Shown: positions 1-12,429 of the stretch, piece by piece
Layout: each line of letters begins with the position of its first letter
Numbering within the stretch: position 1 is the first letter of the stretch
DNA from: Burhinus oedicnemus
Lineage: Eukaryota > Chordata > Aves > Charadriiformes > Burhinidae
Length of the DNA: 64,000 nt
Assembly (NCBI GenBank): GCA_008921705.1
Contig: VFFE01005906.1
Coordinates: forward strand, 133,370-197,369
Reading direction: 5' to 3'
Notes under the pieces: model-generated
What the model saw: only the letters and a program-made list of their open reading frames with translations
What the model was told of the DNA's origin: nothing
Databases searched by the model: none
Position numbers and translations under genes: made by a program

Positions 1-280
1 GGTGGTATGAAAGAGAGAACAGAAAGTTTTGTTGCATTGATAACATCTTAGACACCATCTCCTCTTTTTGCTCTCTTTGGTAAGAATCCAGGAAAAAGCA
101 GAACCATTTAATAAGTAAGCTAGATACTAAACTAAGTTTGTAAAGAGAAATGTGAACCATAGGAGTTAAGGATCTGTGAAAGCACCTCATCCATCTCCCT
201 GCCAGTGCACTACTGCTTTGTATGCCATAAAGTAAAAATAGTAGTGTCCATGTAATACCCTTTCTGCTGGTTTAGGTAAT

Positions 281-286
281 CACGTG
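281..286. promoter_or_regulatory. CACGTG E-box
   Basis: A perfect palindromic CACGTG, the binding word of bHLH-ZIP factors such as USF and MYC/MAX. A second copy lies 29 bp downstream at 310-315 inside the alternating tract. The word is seen directly; activity is inference. Confidence 0.3.
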
Positions 287-294
287 AAGAAGAA

Positions 295-331
295 ATGTGT
301 GTGTGTGTGCACGTGTGCGCATGCATATGTG
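295..331. repeat. Alternating purine-pyrimidine (TG-rich) tract
   Basis: 37 bases alternate strictly between purine and pyrimidine. The tract starts as seven TG units and continues through CA, CG, CA and TA steps. Such tracts can adopt left-handed Z-DNA under supercoiling. The tract also contains a CACGTG box at 310-315. Confidence 0.8.
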
Positions 332-944
332 GGCAGCTGGCTCATTTGGTGCTTAAGGATTCATTGGCAACTGCTGTCATTGTTCCTCATTTTATTAGCT
401 TTTGCCAAGTAGTTCCACTTTTACTGAGGCCAGCAAGGTTTATGGCAGCGATATTTCTTACAATGTCAGAGATAAAATATCAGGCTAATAACAGACTCTC
501 TGGTAAATGTAAATTGCAAAGGGGAAGCAATCTTGTTTTGAAGAAGTCTTGCTTGGGAATGTTAAGTCTTCTGTTGGAGAAGCAGCCTATGGAATTTGGT
601 ACACTTTGTGCTCTCTAGGAAGATAAATGATTTGTCTTAAGTGATGGGGGTGGAGGGGGTGAGAGATGTAATTTCAGTTACTGTTTTCCTTGCTAGATAA
701 TAACTCAGACTCTGTGATATCTAGGGCCTCATCCTAAGAGGAGCTAAGCACCCAGGACTTCACTGGTGTCAGAAAGAGTTTGAGCTTGAGAGATTTGGTT
801 TCCTACTGAATGAAACCCCTGAAAACAAATGCTTTCGAAACAGGCTTTCTCTTGTGGAAAGGGGAGGTAGGGAAAGGAAACAAGACAAAATTTTTCTCCC
901 TAGTCCACTTCCTTTCCCTTTTTGTTATCTATAAAAAGTTTGGG

Positions 945-956
945 TTTTTTTTTTTT
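945..956 (+). repeat. Poly-T, 12 bases
   Basis: A simple homopolymer run with no neighbouring retroelement body that I can recognise. Confidence 0.9.
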
Positions 957-2605
957 CAAGATGAAGAAAATCTCCTCCTTTTGGCCTCATGCAGAGCAGG
1001 ATCTCCCAAAGTTAAGTGAAGAAGGGGAAGAGGTGGTAATATGTTTGTTTTCTGGGGGAAAAGGCATTGATTCTACCCTAAAGTTATGCATGTCTGCCAA
1101 TATTAGAGCTAGGCTGCAAAGCAAAATCTCTTCCGAGGAGTGGAGGTCTAGGTTCATTTCTGCTAGGGCACCTGAGTGTCACACCCTACACCTTGTCTCA
1201 GTTGTTCCAAGGTCTTTTAACTTGATTATTCTGAAGACTTCCCCAGGATAACACATACATCTATAGGATAACATATAAATACATCGCATACAGTACCTAG
1301 CATGTGCTTTGTGTGTATGCATATTCTGGGGCACATACTGTCAGTCATGCCACTATCAGGATCAGATTAATGTGGAACCTGAAATTTAGTCTTGCATGAA
1401 AAGCAGGGCCTGAACAGAAAAAAATGAAGGGCAGAGTATCTTATAGTAGCACAGAAGTAATTACAAGCTGATGGGCTGGGCACCTTCATTTGGAAGCAAT
1501 GTTGAGTGTGAGATGGAGAAGAAGGTAAAATCCATTGCAGAAAGCAGTCTGAAGAGCAGTCTGCCTCATCTTGGCAGAAGCACAAGCCCTGAGTTTTTAG
1601 AACATTAAAACAATGGTGAAATTAGGCCACAGATTCTACTAATTCAGCCCTGATCAGCTTCCCCACTTCTAGTAACAATTAAATGCTTATCTCTTCGTTT
1701 CACATGCATTAAATTAATCAGCCATGAGCTAAAAATAATACAGTGCTTAGGCTGAGACCCACCACATTTTCCTTGTAGGTTAGACCTCTGCTGGTTCAGT
1801 ACATGTGCAGAGGACTCAGAATATCTGTGGAAAAAGCTAGTATAGTATTTCTTACAACAAATATAACACTATAGTACTCAACTGCGCCACTTCACAAGTG
1901 AGAGGTCACTGGAGGAGGGGGGATATTGTGATACAATATTCAGCAAGGGAAATTGTGATGATGTGTGTTTCAGCAGTGCTTACGTATTAAGCTAGGTACT
2001 ATCCATCTGCTCAGTAAGAGACAATCCTTGAGCTAAAAACTGTAAAGCCACAGAGCAAATAGGGTTTGGAAGAGGAAAAAGGCAGGTCATTAAGAGACAC
2101 AGAAAAGGAAGGAGGTACAACTTGTCTGCCCCAGCATGTATCCCAACCAGTTGATGAGCTTGTGTCTCGGGACCACTGAAAAAACATCTGCTGAAGTCAA
2201 ACAGGTTTGGCAGTAAATTTGTTTCAGGACTCCGTTTTTCTAAGGCATAGTTGTATGTTCTGGTGGAGGCAATCATATAGCCACTGACCTCCTAATCTGA
2301 GTCATCCAGATGTGAGGATTTTCTTCAGTGTTTTAGGATGGTACCAAATAGGACTTGACATTTGATGCTCAGGAGTTGCATTTGACTTTTTAGTGTAGCA
2401 CCACACCTGAGTTAAGGTGACCACACTGTTTCTTGGCCAGAACTGGCTCACATTTAGCCAGCTCAGAGCATGGACAGAGCTGCCTTACAGTTGCCTGTTG
2501 ATGACCAGGTAGATGTGTCCTCAGTTTCTAGTGGCTTTATCCCTCCATGAGAGGCTAAACACACACAATTTGAGAGACAGCTAAGATGTCTTTCGGGTGT
2601 AGATG

Positions 2606-2770
2606 TTAGAGCCGGACTTCCTAGAGTTACCACAGTACCAGATCTGTCGCTTTTACTTGTTGTATAGCTTTGGGCATGTCTCACAACCACCCCCTTGTTT
2701 TTGGCTTTTTTGCCAATAGGGTGGAACTAATACATGCACTCTGGGATGCTTTGAGGATTAATTTGCTTCC
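2606..2770 (+). repeat. MIR-type SINE remnant
   Basis: The order of weak matches follows the MIR consensus. A 'gagccggactt' segment comes first. Then comes a segment like the MIR core, 'ttacttgttgtatagctt' followed by 'tgggcatgtc'. Last come 'aatagggtggaactaatac' and 'gaggattaa', which correspond to the MIR counterparts around 'atggggataataatacc' and 'gaggattaaat'. It is heavily diverged, as expected for an element older than the split of birds and mammals. The match was made by eye. Confidence 0.5.
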
Positions 2771-5091
2771 AAAAATCCGCTATGCACAGCTGTGAAGATC
2801 TGTACATAAAAAGAATAGTTAGTAAATTGTTTTATTGGTGAAGCACCTTGGCGCTTCAAAACTTAAAAATACCAAGGTGTTTTGAAGCACCTTGTTAGTT
2901 TTAAATTACAGTATTTGTTATCATTCCTTGTCATCCTTTTCCTAAAGAAGAGCCAGCACTAGAAATTCAGGAGGTGAAGTGTTGCAATTAAGATGTATCA
3001 AAATATTGTTGTGACATCCAAGCCTGGAAGCTGCAGCTCAGATCACAGAGCCTCTGCAGAGATAAGTGTGGGACTTAAAAGCAGAGCCGAAAGAGGCTGT
3101 GTCCAAAAAGGCCCACCATTTTATTTACTGTGTCTCTACACTGCACACAGACTTCTGCCACATGTCTGAGTCAGGCTTGGATTTTCCATACCCCAGGACG
3201 CAGCCTCTTCTTAATGTTAGTGTAGTCTATCTTATTTGAAATGGTTTTGGAAAAGTCTTCAGTGTACATACAGTCATATATATCTCAGGAACCAACCTAC
3301 TGTAACTTTGGATGCTATAAAATTAATGGTGAAGATAAAAATATGTGCTATAAGTGTTGGAGTGTACTACATAGGAGTGTGGGTCAGGGACGCTTACCCA
3401 GCTTTGTCTGCCTCTGTGATATTATCCTTTCAATTTTAGGTAGCTTACAACGACTGTAAAGGAGTAGTTTTGTTTAGTGCTTTTTCCTACTGATCGGAAA
3501 GAACACTACTACCTTCAACGGTATGTTGCTGTTTGTGCTCCCAGGCCAGGGAAGCAGTCTGCTGTGATTTACATCTGTGAAATACAGAGTAAAGCTGATG
3601 GAGCTGCTGTTTAAATGAGAGGAAACTCGGCCTCTGAGTTTTCCAGGAGAGAGAAAGGTGGCAACAATGCTGTTTGCCATGTGAAACACATATAGGTCTG
3701 TTGGAAGTGCCTGCTAAAGAGCTGATTTGTATGCAATGGACTAAGTTGGGTTTGAGGATAAGAGAAATTCCAAATGATAAATGCAGGGTACAGTTAGTCA
3801 GGGTTGGAGGGTGTTACTTAAGGTTTGGCACAAACCCCCATGTGTTAACAGTACCCTGGCTGCCATCATCGGGCAAGAACAAGGACTTTACTGGTAGGTA
3901 GTGGTGATGGATGGCCCCAGGGAGTACACGTAACATAAGTAGTAATGTGATATAGAGTGCACATTACAAGCAATTACAATTTGAATAAGTTATCAATGGA
4001 AGGAGGTAGAGGACTGGAAAGCAGCTTTATTAACCCCCTGAAGTTATGTTCACAGCATTTTGAAAAAGTTTATCTATTGCTACGAATTACAATCATGGTG
4101 ACAAATGCCAGTGCCCAGAGAGTTTGTGATCGTAGCCTCTCTTGCAGGCAGTGCTTTACCGGACCAATTCAGAGCAACAATCCGTATATACTTAAAATAA
4201 AAGGCATGAGGAAGATGAAGCATAAAACTCTGGACAAGGACAAACCTTGTGATAAATCCTGCCTCAGGTTTTCTTATTATGTTCTTTGGCTTTGTTGTCT
4301 CATGAAACAAACATTCCTGGTGCTATCTATCCCATCTTGTGCTGTGATATGATCATTTAATTCCAACTGAGCTGAATGCACAGGGGTAAAAAGCTGGGGG
4401 AAAAGCTCAGTGACAAAATACTGGTCCAAGTGAGTGGTACATCTTCAGGAGGAGCAACAGGGAAAGCACCAACCAGTAAGCAAAACATTAATGATGGCTT
4501 TGCACCAACTTTGTGCCTCCAGGTTTTGGAACATCTTGGGCAAGGAGGGGTGCAAGACTGCCTTGTGTAACTTTGATCAGTGACCTCGCACCCACTCACT
4601 TTGGGTGTTCTGTTGATTGCGGTTCAACGCAGGAGCCATGTCCTCTCTTTTCATCTGCGCCTTCATTGTTGTATCGCTTGCTACAGCTTGTGAAAGGGCA
4701 GCAGAGTGACACGTGCATTATTTACATCTTCCAGAGTTCTGACTCTACCCTGTTTTCTCTTTGTGTTGTAGGCAGTCCATAGCGTGATGAAAGTAGAGAT
4801 GATCAAAATATTCTGCAAAATTTATTTTTGACAAATTTCTTTAATGAAACCAGTTTCTCTCAAGGGGAGGGGAGTGAACCTGAAAAAAATTCTATTAGTA
4901 GCCTAGATTTAAATAATTTTGTTTTTCTAGTAGCTACCTGCAAAGACACCTGATATATTTCAGTGATCAAAACATTTCTCTGAAGTTTTGACATTTTTCA
5001 AAATTTCAAACAATAAAATAAAGCCAGAAAAATCACTGCATTTATGACAAGATCTGCTCTAAAACAGGTAGAAAAATCTGTCCTGGTGATT
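2771..5091. other. Non-coding stretch with hairpin-rich patch
   Basis: No supportable gene. 2840-2894 contains a direct repeat and interleaved inverted repeats. The longest frame (3957-4352, plus) resembles no family and has an overlapping frame on the other strand. 4800-5060 is strongly AT-rich with repeated 'caaaattt' and 'ttttgaca' words. Confidence 0.55.
2840..2894. repeat. Interleaved direct and inverted repeat
   Basis: 'gaagcaccttg' occurs at 2840-2850 and again at 2884-2894. Between them 'gcttcaaaac' (2853-2862) is the reverse complement of 'gttttgaagc' (2879-2888), and 'caccttgg' (2844-2851) is the reverse complement of 'ccaaggtg' (2872-2879). The segment can therefore fold in two competing ways. 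Confidence 0.7.
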
Positions 5092-5144
5092 TCATAGAAT
5101 AGCCCAGGCTGGAAGGGACCTTGGAGGATGATCTGCTCTTTGTT
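5092..5144 (-). repeat. CR1 LINE 3'-end fragment (avian type)
   Basis: The plus strand reads 'tcatagaatagcccaggc' then 'tggaagggaccttggagg' and 'atgatct'. This is the reverse complement of the well-known avian CR1 3' terminus, so the element is on the minus strand. Only about 50 bases remain. What follows does not match the CR1 body, so the copy is severely 5'-truncated or decayed. It is the best evidence for a bird source. Confidence 0.8.
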
Positions 5145-7447
5145 AGGCTTTTTCCTTCCCCAAGTTTACTCAGAACTAGTGCCCAGCAACTAATGCCCTG
5201 CTAAATGTACCATGAATGGTGGTTAAATATTTCAAAGAAGGCCCTTTTTACTTATAATCATGAAAAATGCAGTGTTTTTTTCTAGAAGTCTTGGCATTTT
5301 CACCCCAGAGTCTTAATTAATTTCAGGTGATTCAATTGCTGTTCTGCATTTCTCCTACTGTTTCAATTGATTACAATTCAGTCTGTACACCTGTCTTAAA
5401 TATTCTGCAGTGTGCATTTAAGCAGCCTCTATGCTGTAACAGAAGTGGCTGTGTGTCAGTGACGGAAACAGTGATTTAATAGTTTGTAAATAAGATGCCT
5501 GGAGATCCCTGGCATGAAAGTTGGTAGGTAAACACAGTGCTGGGTAATTATTGTTTAGTAGCAAAAACCTTATTAAGTTTATTTAAGTTTAGACTTAGAT
5601 AATCTCAAGATTTGTTTGTCTCTGCCTGTTTCCTGGGTTTCCTGAATCTCTGGTTCTCTCATTGGCATCCTAAGCTGTTATACTTGCAAAGAGTGTGGTT
5701 GAGAACCTTTAATGATACGTTATTTAATTTGTAAAATAATGTATTTACATCTATTTGGAATCCAGTTTCTTCTTCTTGTTGTCTAAAGGGAGAAGTTAAA
5801 GAAGTAACTCCTTTATCTTTGTTTTTTTCTTTCACAATCAACTCCCAGGATTCACTGCACAAAGTATGCCTGGGGGAGAAAGTGAGGCCTGTTTTCATAC
5901 CAACATAGAAAGATTTTTCTCTGGGTTATTACCTGTTGAATAATAATTTCTGTCTTGGCATGAACAGGCTGTATCTGAATTTACCCTTCTGTGAAAGAAA
6001 TATGGCAATAGCTACCTTACGGGGATATTTATATTTGTTATTGTTGATTGTTTCCACAACACTGCAGGTGTGTAATCTGCTTTTCTTGCAATTAGAAAAC
6101 AAAATCAGTGACTTGAAGAGTTGTCATCGATCCGACATACAGACAAATCTGTGGATATGACTTGCAGGAAGATATTTCATTTGTTTTCATTGATATCAAG
6201 CAGTGTATGTGTATAAAACTTCATTTTCACCATTTCTAAAGAAATTGGTGTCGATTTGTGAGGGTTAGACTCAGACACTGGCCCCTGCACTGTGCAGAAC
6301 CAGAGCTGCTGCCCCAGTGACCGCATGGCTCTCACAGCTCTTCTCTGCAGCCCGGCGCGCAGAGGCCCCGGCTGCCACCCCCAGAGACACCACTGCAAGT
6401 ACAGTGTCACGTGCATGGCTGTAGACTTGTGACATTAAATTCAAAAGCTGAGTAACACTTTTTTTCCTGAAAATGGTTTGTAAGGCCTCTGAGATTCTCA
6501 ACCACGGGTGCTACAGAGAGGAGGAAGGTTGTTCTCCTGGTGGGCTTGGTCTGGTGGAGTCACCTCCTGAAGAAGCTGCCTCAGGGACTGCAGTGCAAGA
6601 TGAGGAGGCATTGCAGCTAAGCCAGGTTTACGTGCGGTCAACATGCAGAGGACAAACCAGCAGTCTGTGCATTAACTGAGAACAAGTTCATTCAGATTAA
6701 AAAAATGTTAATGATCACTTTTGAAACACTGAGAGCCTATGAGGGACCACCTGCCTGGAATGAGCATTTACCATATGGTGCCTTTGGAAGCTAATATTGA
6801 TTCTCATTATTTTAAACGATTACAAACATTGCAGGTGTTTTGTAATAATCTCTATTGTCTAATTAGAACATTCTCAAAACTCGCTCATTCTGCCTGCTAA
6901 CAAATATTGATTTGAACAGCTGAGTTTGCCTTGTGTGAGTGATGGGAGTGTCCTAGCTGACACGTCGTAGTCTCTTTTGCTGACTGATTAATCCAGGAAG
7001 AAGAGGCTAGAGCTGAGTGAGTAGATGTCCTGATTCACCCAGAGGTCTAGTCAGCCCTGCCAGGAGGACCTACAGCTTGCACCAGAATTTTCTGGTTAAG
7101 GAAAGCATTGATATACTTAGGAAATTTTATTTTTTGTCTAATGGAGATTGAAAAAAAGAAGGAAAAATTAGTGGAAGTCATTGTGGAAAAGTTAAGCCAC
7201 ACAGAAATATTTATATAGGAATAGGATACTTGATTTGGCACATTTCTGTCACTGCTGATGCACAGTCATTTCTTGGAAAGTACTGGAAAAATCTCATGAG
7301 CAAATAGCCCTGGTGAAGGCCACTAACAGAGGTAACAAAAGTGCTTTTCTTCCCTTCTCCTTTGCAGTTGATCCACTTCTGACAATGTGGATACAAATGA
7401 TGAACATAGATTAAAAGAAAGGCTTAAAGGCTACTGGAGAAACTGGA

Positions 7448-7463
7448 TTTTTTTTTTTTTTTT
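7448..7463 (+). repeat. Poly-T, 16 bases
   Basis: A simple homopolymer. No adjoining retroelement body recognised. Confidence 0.9.
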
Positions 7464-9239
7464 CTGGTGAAATTTAAGTGGGTAAATGTGAGAGAGATGT
7501 TGGAGTAACTGGAAGAGACTCCTTTATCTGTTTTCCCTTATGTAAGTTTGCTGTCTGTTAATGTGGGCAGTTTCCTTCCATGAGTAAGATAATACCTGAA
7601 TTTCCAGCAGGGAGAGAATGCATGTACTGTGAGCCCTTTGACTTTCTGGCCTCCCTAGTTCATAAGGAGTTAGAAATGCAGCATTCTCACATCTTAAAAA
7701 GACTTCTGATAAAGGTGGATGTAGATGACTATTATTGTTTGTGGGCTTCTGGACTTCAGCATGAAAATTCAAACCTTAAGTGTCAGGAATGAGTAGATAT
7801 GGAGGCATCTAAAAGATAAGAGGGTAGGGACATCTTTTGGTTATGACCTTTCTTTTGATGTATTTCACTGATTATTATAGTGTTAGAAAGCAGTGTAGGC
7901 TGTTAAGTTGTTGCTTTTTGAGGTCTCGGAGTGTAATGGACACATAGTCTCCCCCATATCTGCTTTGAGAGGCTCGTTTTCACAGCATGATAGAAACATA
8001 CACCAAAAAATGATTAATGTTTATATTTTCAGAGCTGCCAAATGTTGTTCATATGCCTGCTATGATACATGCATTTTTGATGGGTCTTTCACAGTTCCCT
8101 CTGTGTCAGAGAAGATGTCAAGAGGAAAAATGAGTAAGGTACTGCTCCATAAATTAGCATGTTGTCTGGGGTTTGGGGTATTGTCCAGTCTCGTCTATAC
8201 TGCTTTTCTCATCATATCATTGTATTTATGGAGGGGTGTGTATTCCGTAGGGAAAAACTAAGTGCAAGGCTGCCTGTATCAGGTGAAACAGAATATGGAA
8301 GAGAATCTTGTTCTCTGATAAAAACTGACCAGCAGTTCATTTATGTTGCCAGTTTGCTTCTCGGGTAAGGAAAGCCTAGAGGGTCGCCTGTGTACCAGGA
8401 CATCTAATGTCTCTAGCCGTTAGACAGAAGGGTGCACTGAGAGCCAAGAATCTGTTTGCTGTGCAGGGCTGCCTTGCCAAAAGTAAGGAAAAAAGGTGGG
8501 GACCTGGCACCGAATTGTTGATGTCTCCCATGTTTTACACAGTTCAGTAGTAACTGAAGTAACTGCAGTGAAAGAGGCATGCAAATCTCAGAGATGTGGT
8601 TTTAAATCTAATAGTGCTACCTGAGAAGGAAGAAAAGGAAATTATGGTTTCCTTCTTGGTTAGTGTAAATGCTTATTTTTAGTTGTATTTTTAGTGGTTT
8701 TCATTAATGGAGCAGGGTTAGGCAGTTGGTTAGAGGGAGTCTGAAGGACCTGAAGAATGAGGAAGATTTTGTCTCAGTCCTAGAAAGAAGAAGAACCTGC
8801 CTAAGCTCCAAAAGGGTTGAAACTCCGTTTGATAAACTTCCCTTTCTGGACAAACAGCCTTATTCCCTATGTGCGTGATGTTGGCACACCGAACAGACTG
8901 GATGCTGCAGGATGTTGCTAACATGTTATGGTGCCATTCATCTCCAGGCATTTGTTTCATTCCAGACTACCTCAGTAGGAAATAGAGGATGGTTCTCACT
9001 AACGGATGTTTGGTGACATCCTTCAGGTTAGTGATCGGTTTGCAGGATTTCGGTTCTTATTTTTGGGCTGCAAATTCATTATTGTTTTTCAGGCTGCTTG
9101 GCAAACCCAGCAGAAGGGCCAAGATCACCCTGAGGAAACACTGAACTGTTCATGTTTTTCTGAAAGTAAATCACTTTTGCTCCTACTATTTTAAAGACTT
9201 TTGGGAGGACGGAGCATGTATGAAACTTGCTTTGTTGTT

Positions 9240-9370
9240 ACTATAGCAGTTAATTTACTGCCTTGGCTAAATCTGTGCATATTTTTAAATTTTAAGTTTA
9301 TAGTTACATCCAGTTTGTTAACATAAGAATGAATTCATTCATATAATGCAAATTCCTTAATAGCCGCACA
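9240..9370. promoter_or_regulatory. Candidate conserved non-coding element with octamer
   Basis: A very AT-rich segment with an octamer ATGCAAAT at 9346-9353, a 'gttaatttac' word and a 'gtttgttaac' FOX/HNF1-like word. It has no repeat identity that I can see. That it is a regulatory element is inference from texture only. Confidence 0.25.
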
Positions 9371-9547
9371 AAACTTAATAGTTATACCTGGTCTAGAAGT
9401 TTTGTATTCCGTGTCTCTTGCCTCTTATTGCAGGAAGGATGACAATTCTGTTGTTCTGAAATGAACAAACAACCAAAGCAGAATTTCAGCTTGAAATTCA
9501 GTTCAGATTTGTCCTGAGGTTGGGAAAGTGTGAATGCTTTTCATCTG

Positions 9548-10180
9548 TTATCCTGAGTCTCTGCATGTGTGGATCTGAGCCAAAAAGGCTCTTCGTTTGA
9601 TATTTTTTAATTGACTTGATATAGCAAGTTCAGGGAATTTCCTTTCTGTTATAATCAGGTCTGTTCCCAGGGAATTCCCAGCCTGATTTTTGCACAGTAT
9701 GGAGGATTTCAGCTGCGTAAGTGGAAAAAATGATCTCTTCTTCTCTCTTCTCTGTTGCTTAAAAAATGTCAGTCTTGTTTCAGAACAGAGAAATGGATAA
9801 AGATGACACTTGGTTATTCCCTGCATTATTTTAATGACTGTCATGATTCTCCTGTTAATTAACAGCATTGTAGTTAAAAGCTCCAAATCTGAGTCTATCG
9901 TGAAGTCCTCAAAGATAGCTACTTCACAAGTTTGGCAGTAGAGTACTACTGGAGATAGATGTGATATTATGTAGGTGAAAACATCGAGCAGTCTTTTATG
10001 CCCCAGACTGGCACTGAGAATGTGACTGATAGAGCCAGGGACTGCTGTTGTTTCCTCTTGTGTGTGAGGGCTTTTCTTGTTTTGGGAGCTGGAGGAAAGG
10101 ACAGTGAAAATCACTGTGTAGGTGTACCTAGAAGGGGAAATGTGAAAGAGCCAGTTTTTCTTGTCTTCAGTGGTTTCCAT
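9548..10180 (-). other. Longest open frame of the window, unrecognised (210 codons)
   Basis: This is an uninterrupted minus-strand frame from an ATG at 10180 to a stop at 9548. I recognise no domain. The predicted protein is rich in I, L, T, S and K with scattered C, has no signal peptide or repeat, and shows no catalytic motif. The plus strand of its middle (9690-9930) has an enhancer-like texture, with words such as TTAATTAA and TGACTGTCATGA. The open frame may therefore be a by-product of constraint or chance. A rough count using 5-6% stop codons gives well under one frame this long expected in 64 kb, so it is worth a test, but no promoter, splice context or polyadenylation context supports it. 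I think it is probably not a gene. Confidence 0.15.
9690..9930. promoter_or_regulatory. Candidate conserved non-coding element
   Basis: Non-repetitive AT-rich DNA with 'ctgttaattaacag' (a palindromic TTAATTAA core), 'tgactgtcatga' and a TAAT-rich surround. These words suit homeodomain and TALE-type factors. Conservation has not been measured. Confidence 0.25.
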
Positions 10181-12429
10181 TGATAAAGTCTGATCTGATA
10201 CAGTATATTTTTAGCTTTTACTTGGGGTTTGAAACCCTGAAAGCTAAGAACCCAGATGGTCAAGAGCACTTTTTAAGCTGCTTTTTGGAGTTAGATGCAA
10301 ACCCACACAACACCTTTTGAGCTGGTGGCTTCATAGAGGCCAAAGCATTTCCAGATCCATGCTCTGGACAGGAGTCAGTGTGAGGTGAAGCTGACAGTGA
10401 CCCTTGTGGAGGGAGAGCCTCAGACCGAAAAACCTGCAATACAAATGCACCATGTGTTTCTATGTGCCAGGCAAGAGGGGTGGAAACAACAGCTTTTGCG
10501 GTGGGTGATGGTTTTATTCAAAAACGATGTAGGAAACGTGAGTAATCTGGAGAAAATGATTGCCCATGGGCCACTACTTTCATTGCTGCAAGACAAACCC
10601 CAACTATGGAAGTGACTTGCACTGTAAAATGCAGCTTTCCTCCCAGCAGCACTGCTTAGCAGTATTCTTTTGCCCAGGACAACATGTAACACAGCGCCCA
10701 GTGGAAAGATGTGGGCACATACTGATGCTGTTGTTTGTGGGTGTGTAATATACTTTCATTTGGCTTTGGCTTCTGAGACACCGTCTTCCTCACGCCCTTG
10801 TCAGCCTCCTCCATTTTCCTTTATCTTCCTTTGTTATGTAACTAAAAAGAGAATGTAACTAGAAGAGAATGTCCATAGAAATAAGCTCCCAATCAGAAAA
10901 AGCTTTAAGTTAACGCCTTTCATACCTATCCCCCACATCCCAAATCAGGGGAGCCCTGTCTGTCTCTGGCTCAGATTAGGTTTCAATTCTGGACATTTGA
11001 TAAACCCCTATCATGATGTTTGTTATGGTGTGAGACCTTGCTATGGAAGAACGTGTTTAAAATTTCTTCCAAGAAGAGGGGGATGAATGGCCTTATTTTG
11101 GGTGGGAGGCAGAAAGCGGGCTTTGATGGAGCGGGGGTGTTGCAGGCAGAGGTGCCAGTGTAGCAGCAGCTGGGCCGTGTGAGGGCTCCCAGCATGGGCA
11201 TGGGGGCCAGCCTGCCCTGGCAGTCTGGCTGGGGCAGGCTTGGCTCCACGCATCTGTGGCTCAATGTCAGTGCTGCTTTGGTAGCCACAGACTTTTACAA
11301 AACACTCTGCTCAGAGCGGGAAATTAGTGTCACGGGGACTGTTTTCTTTATGGGAAAAGACTCGGTTGGATGGAGCAGCCAATAAAGATGTTAATGTATT
11401 TTCTCAGTGCATAACCCACATATTTCAGCTCCCTGGATGGGGTCTTTATTTCTGAGGTGGATGACTGAGGAACACTTAACTCATAGCTTCCAGGGGATTG
11501 GGAAAGTGTAAGGTTTTCTGGAAGGTGACATATTCCATTTTTAAGATCTAATGTTAACTTTTTGGGGTGTCACTCTGACTGGGTGAATAAAAAAGCATTA
11601 CTTTCACAGACAGGAAGATTTCCCCCTGCCCAAGCTGTTGAGCCTATTGATATAGCACTCAGTTACATCTCTGTCAAGGCTTACAGTTACTCTCACCATT
11701 GTAACTTGTCCATTGTTACTTTGACCTTGGAATTCAGCCTTTTTTTATTATGTTATTATCATTATTTTTTTGAGAATTAGGCTCTGGTAACCAATACATG
11801 ATGAACTGAACTGGAGGTGGATTGGAACCTCTCTGTCTAGACCTGATGAGAAGTTCAACCTCCGTCCACTGCTGATCGCATCCTTTTCCACCTGTGAGGA
11901 GCAGAATTTCTACCCCTATTTCTAAGAGGGCAGTGCTGATGTCCAAATTTTATAGATACTACATATGCCTTGTTTATTATTGGGGAAAATGAAATGTCAG
12001 CCTGTAGTTTTCCTCTGCCTTTCCTATGTACTTGCCATATCTGTTGCAAGTGACTTCTAAAAAGGTTGGAACTGCTAGTATGTACTTGCAGTAATTACAT
12101 CGGCTACACTCAGCACAGGAATCTGAGGAGGTTCTCATGAGATGGCAAAGCACTGTTCATTACTATCTTAGATGAGGATTGAGAGTTAAGAATAGAGGTA
12201 TGTCTGGTTAAGAATGCCAGGTGAACCACCTTGTATTGTTTTGTCCCAGCATCCTGAAGAAAATGTTATAATAGCTCATTCATGTGCTGCCTAGACTGAG
12301 TCTTACTATGAGGCAGGGCTTAATACAACTGGTGACCAAGCTATGCTGTCTGGAGCAGGTACACATCACTGAGGGGAGGCTTTTGGAGCTGTGAAAAGGG
12401 ATTGTCTTCATTTTGGCTCATTTGTCATA
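10181..12429. other. Non-coding stretch with a GC-rich hairpin
   Basis: No gene is supportable. 11100-11290 is GC-richer than its surroundings and contains a hairpin at 11206-11244; overlapping short frames on both strands there look like compositional artefacts. The remainder shows no repeat or motif cluster. Confidence 0.5.
11206..11244. repeat. GC-rich imperfect hairpin
   Basis: 'gccagcctgccc' (11206-11217) pairs with 'gggcaggcttggc' (11232-11244) with one bulged base and a 14-base loop. Confidence 0.65.

Larger units (their letters stand above)
1..2605. other. Non-coding stretch, 5' edge of window
   Basis: I see no gene here. Open frames are short, overlap each other and have no family resemblance. 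The stretch holds an alternating purine-pyrimidine tract (295-331), a G-rich patch near 647-660, a 12-T run at 945-956, and a 20-bp duplicated unit at 1245-1285 that may be part of a MIR tail. The remainder is unique-looking AT-leaning DNA. Confidence 0.6.
5145..9547. other. Non-coding stretch with AT-rich enhancer-like segments
   Basis: No gene is supportable. 6780-6960 and 9240-9370 are AT-rich with TAATTA-, FOX- and POU-like words, a texture common in conserved non-coding DNA. 6290-6400 is a small CpG-bearing patch with an acceptor-like 'cttctctgcag', but no coherent frame. A 16-T run is at 7448-7463. Perfect octamers (ATGCAAAT) are at 8579-8586 and 9346-9353. Confidence 0.5.

Noticed and set aside
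6290..6400. CpG-bearing patch with an acceptor-like 'cttctctgcag'
   Set aside because: The following 50 bases have no supportable coding frame, and the donor is not convincing.
10983..11385. Overlapping frames on both strands in a GC-richer patch
   Set aside because: The openness is explained by GC content and a hairpin; no family resemblance.
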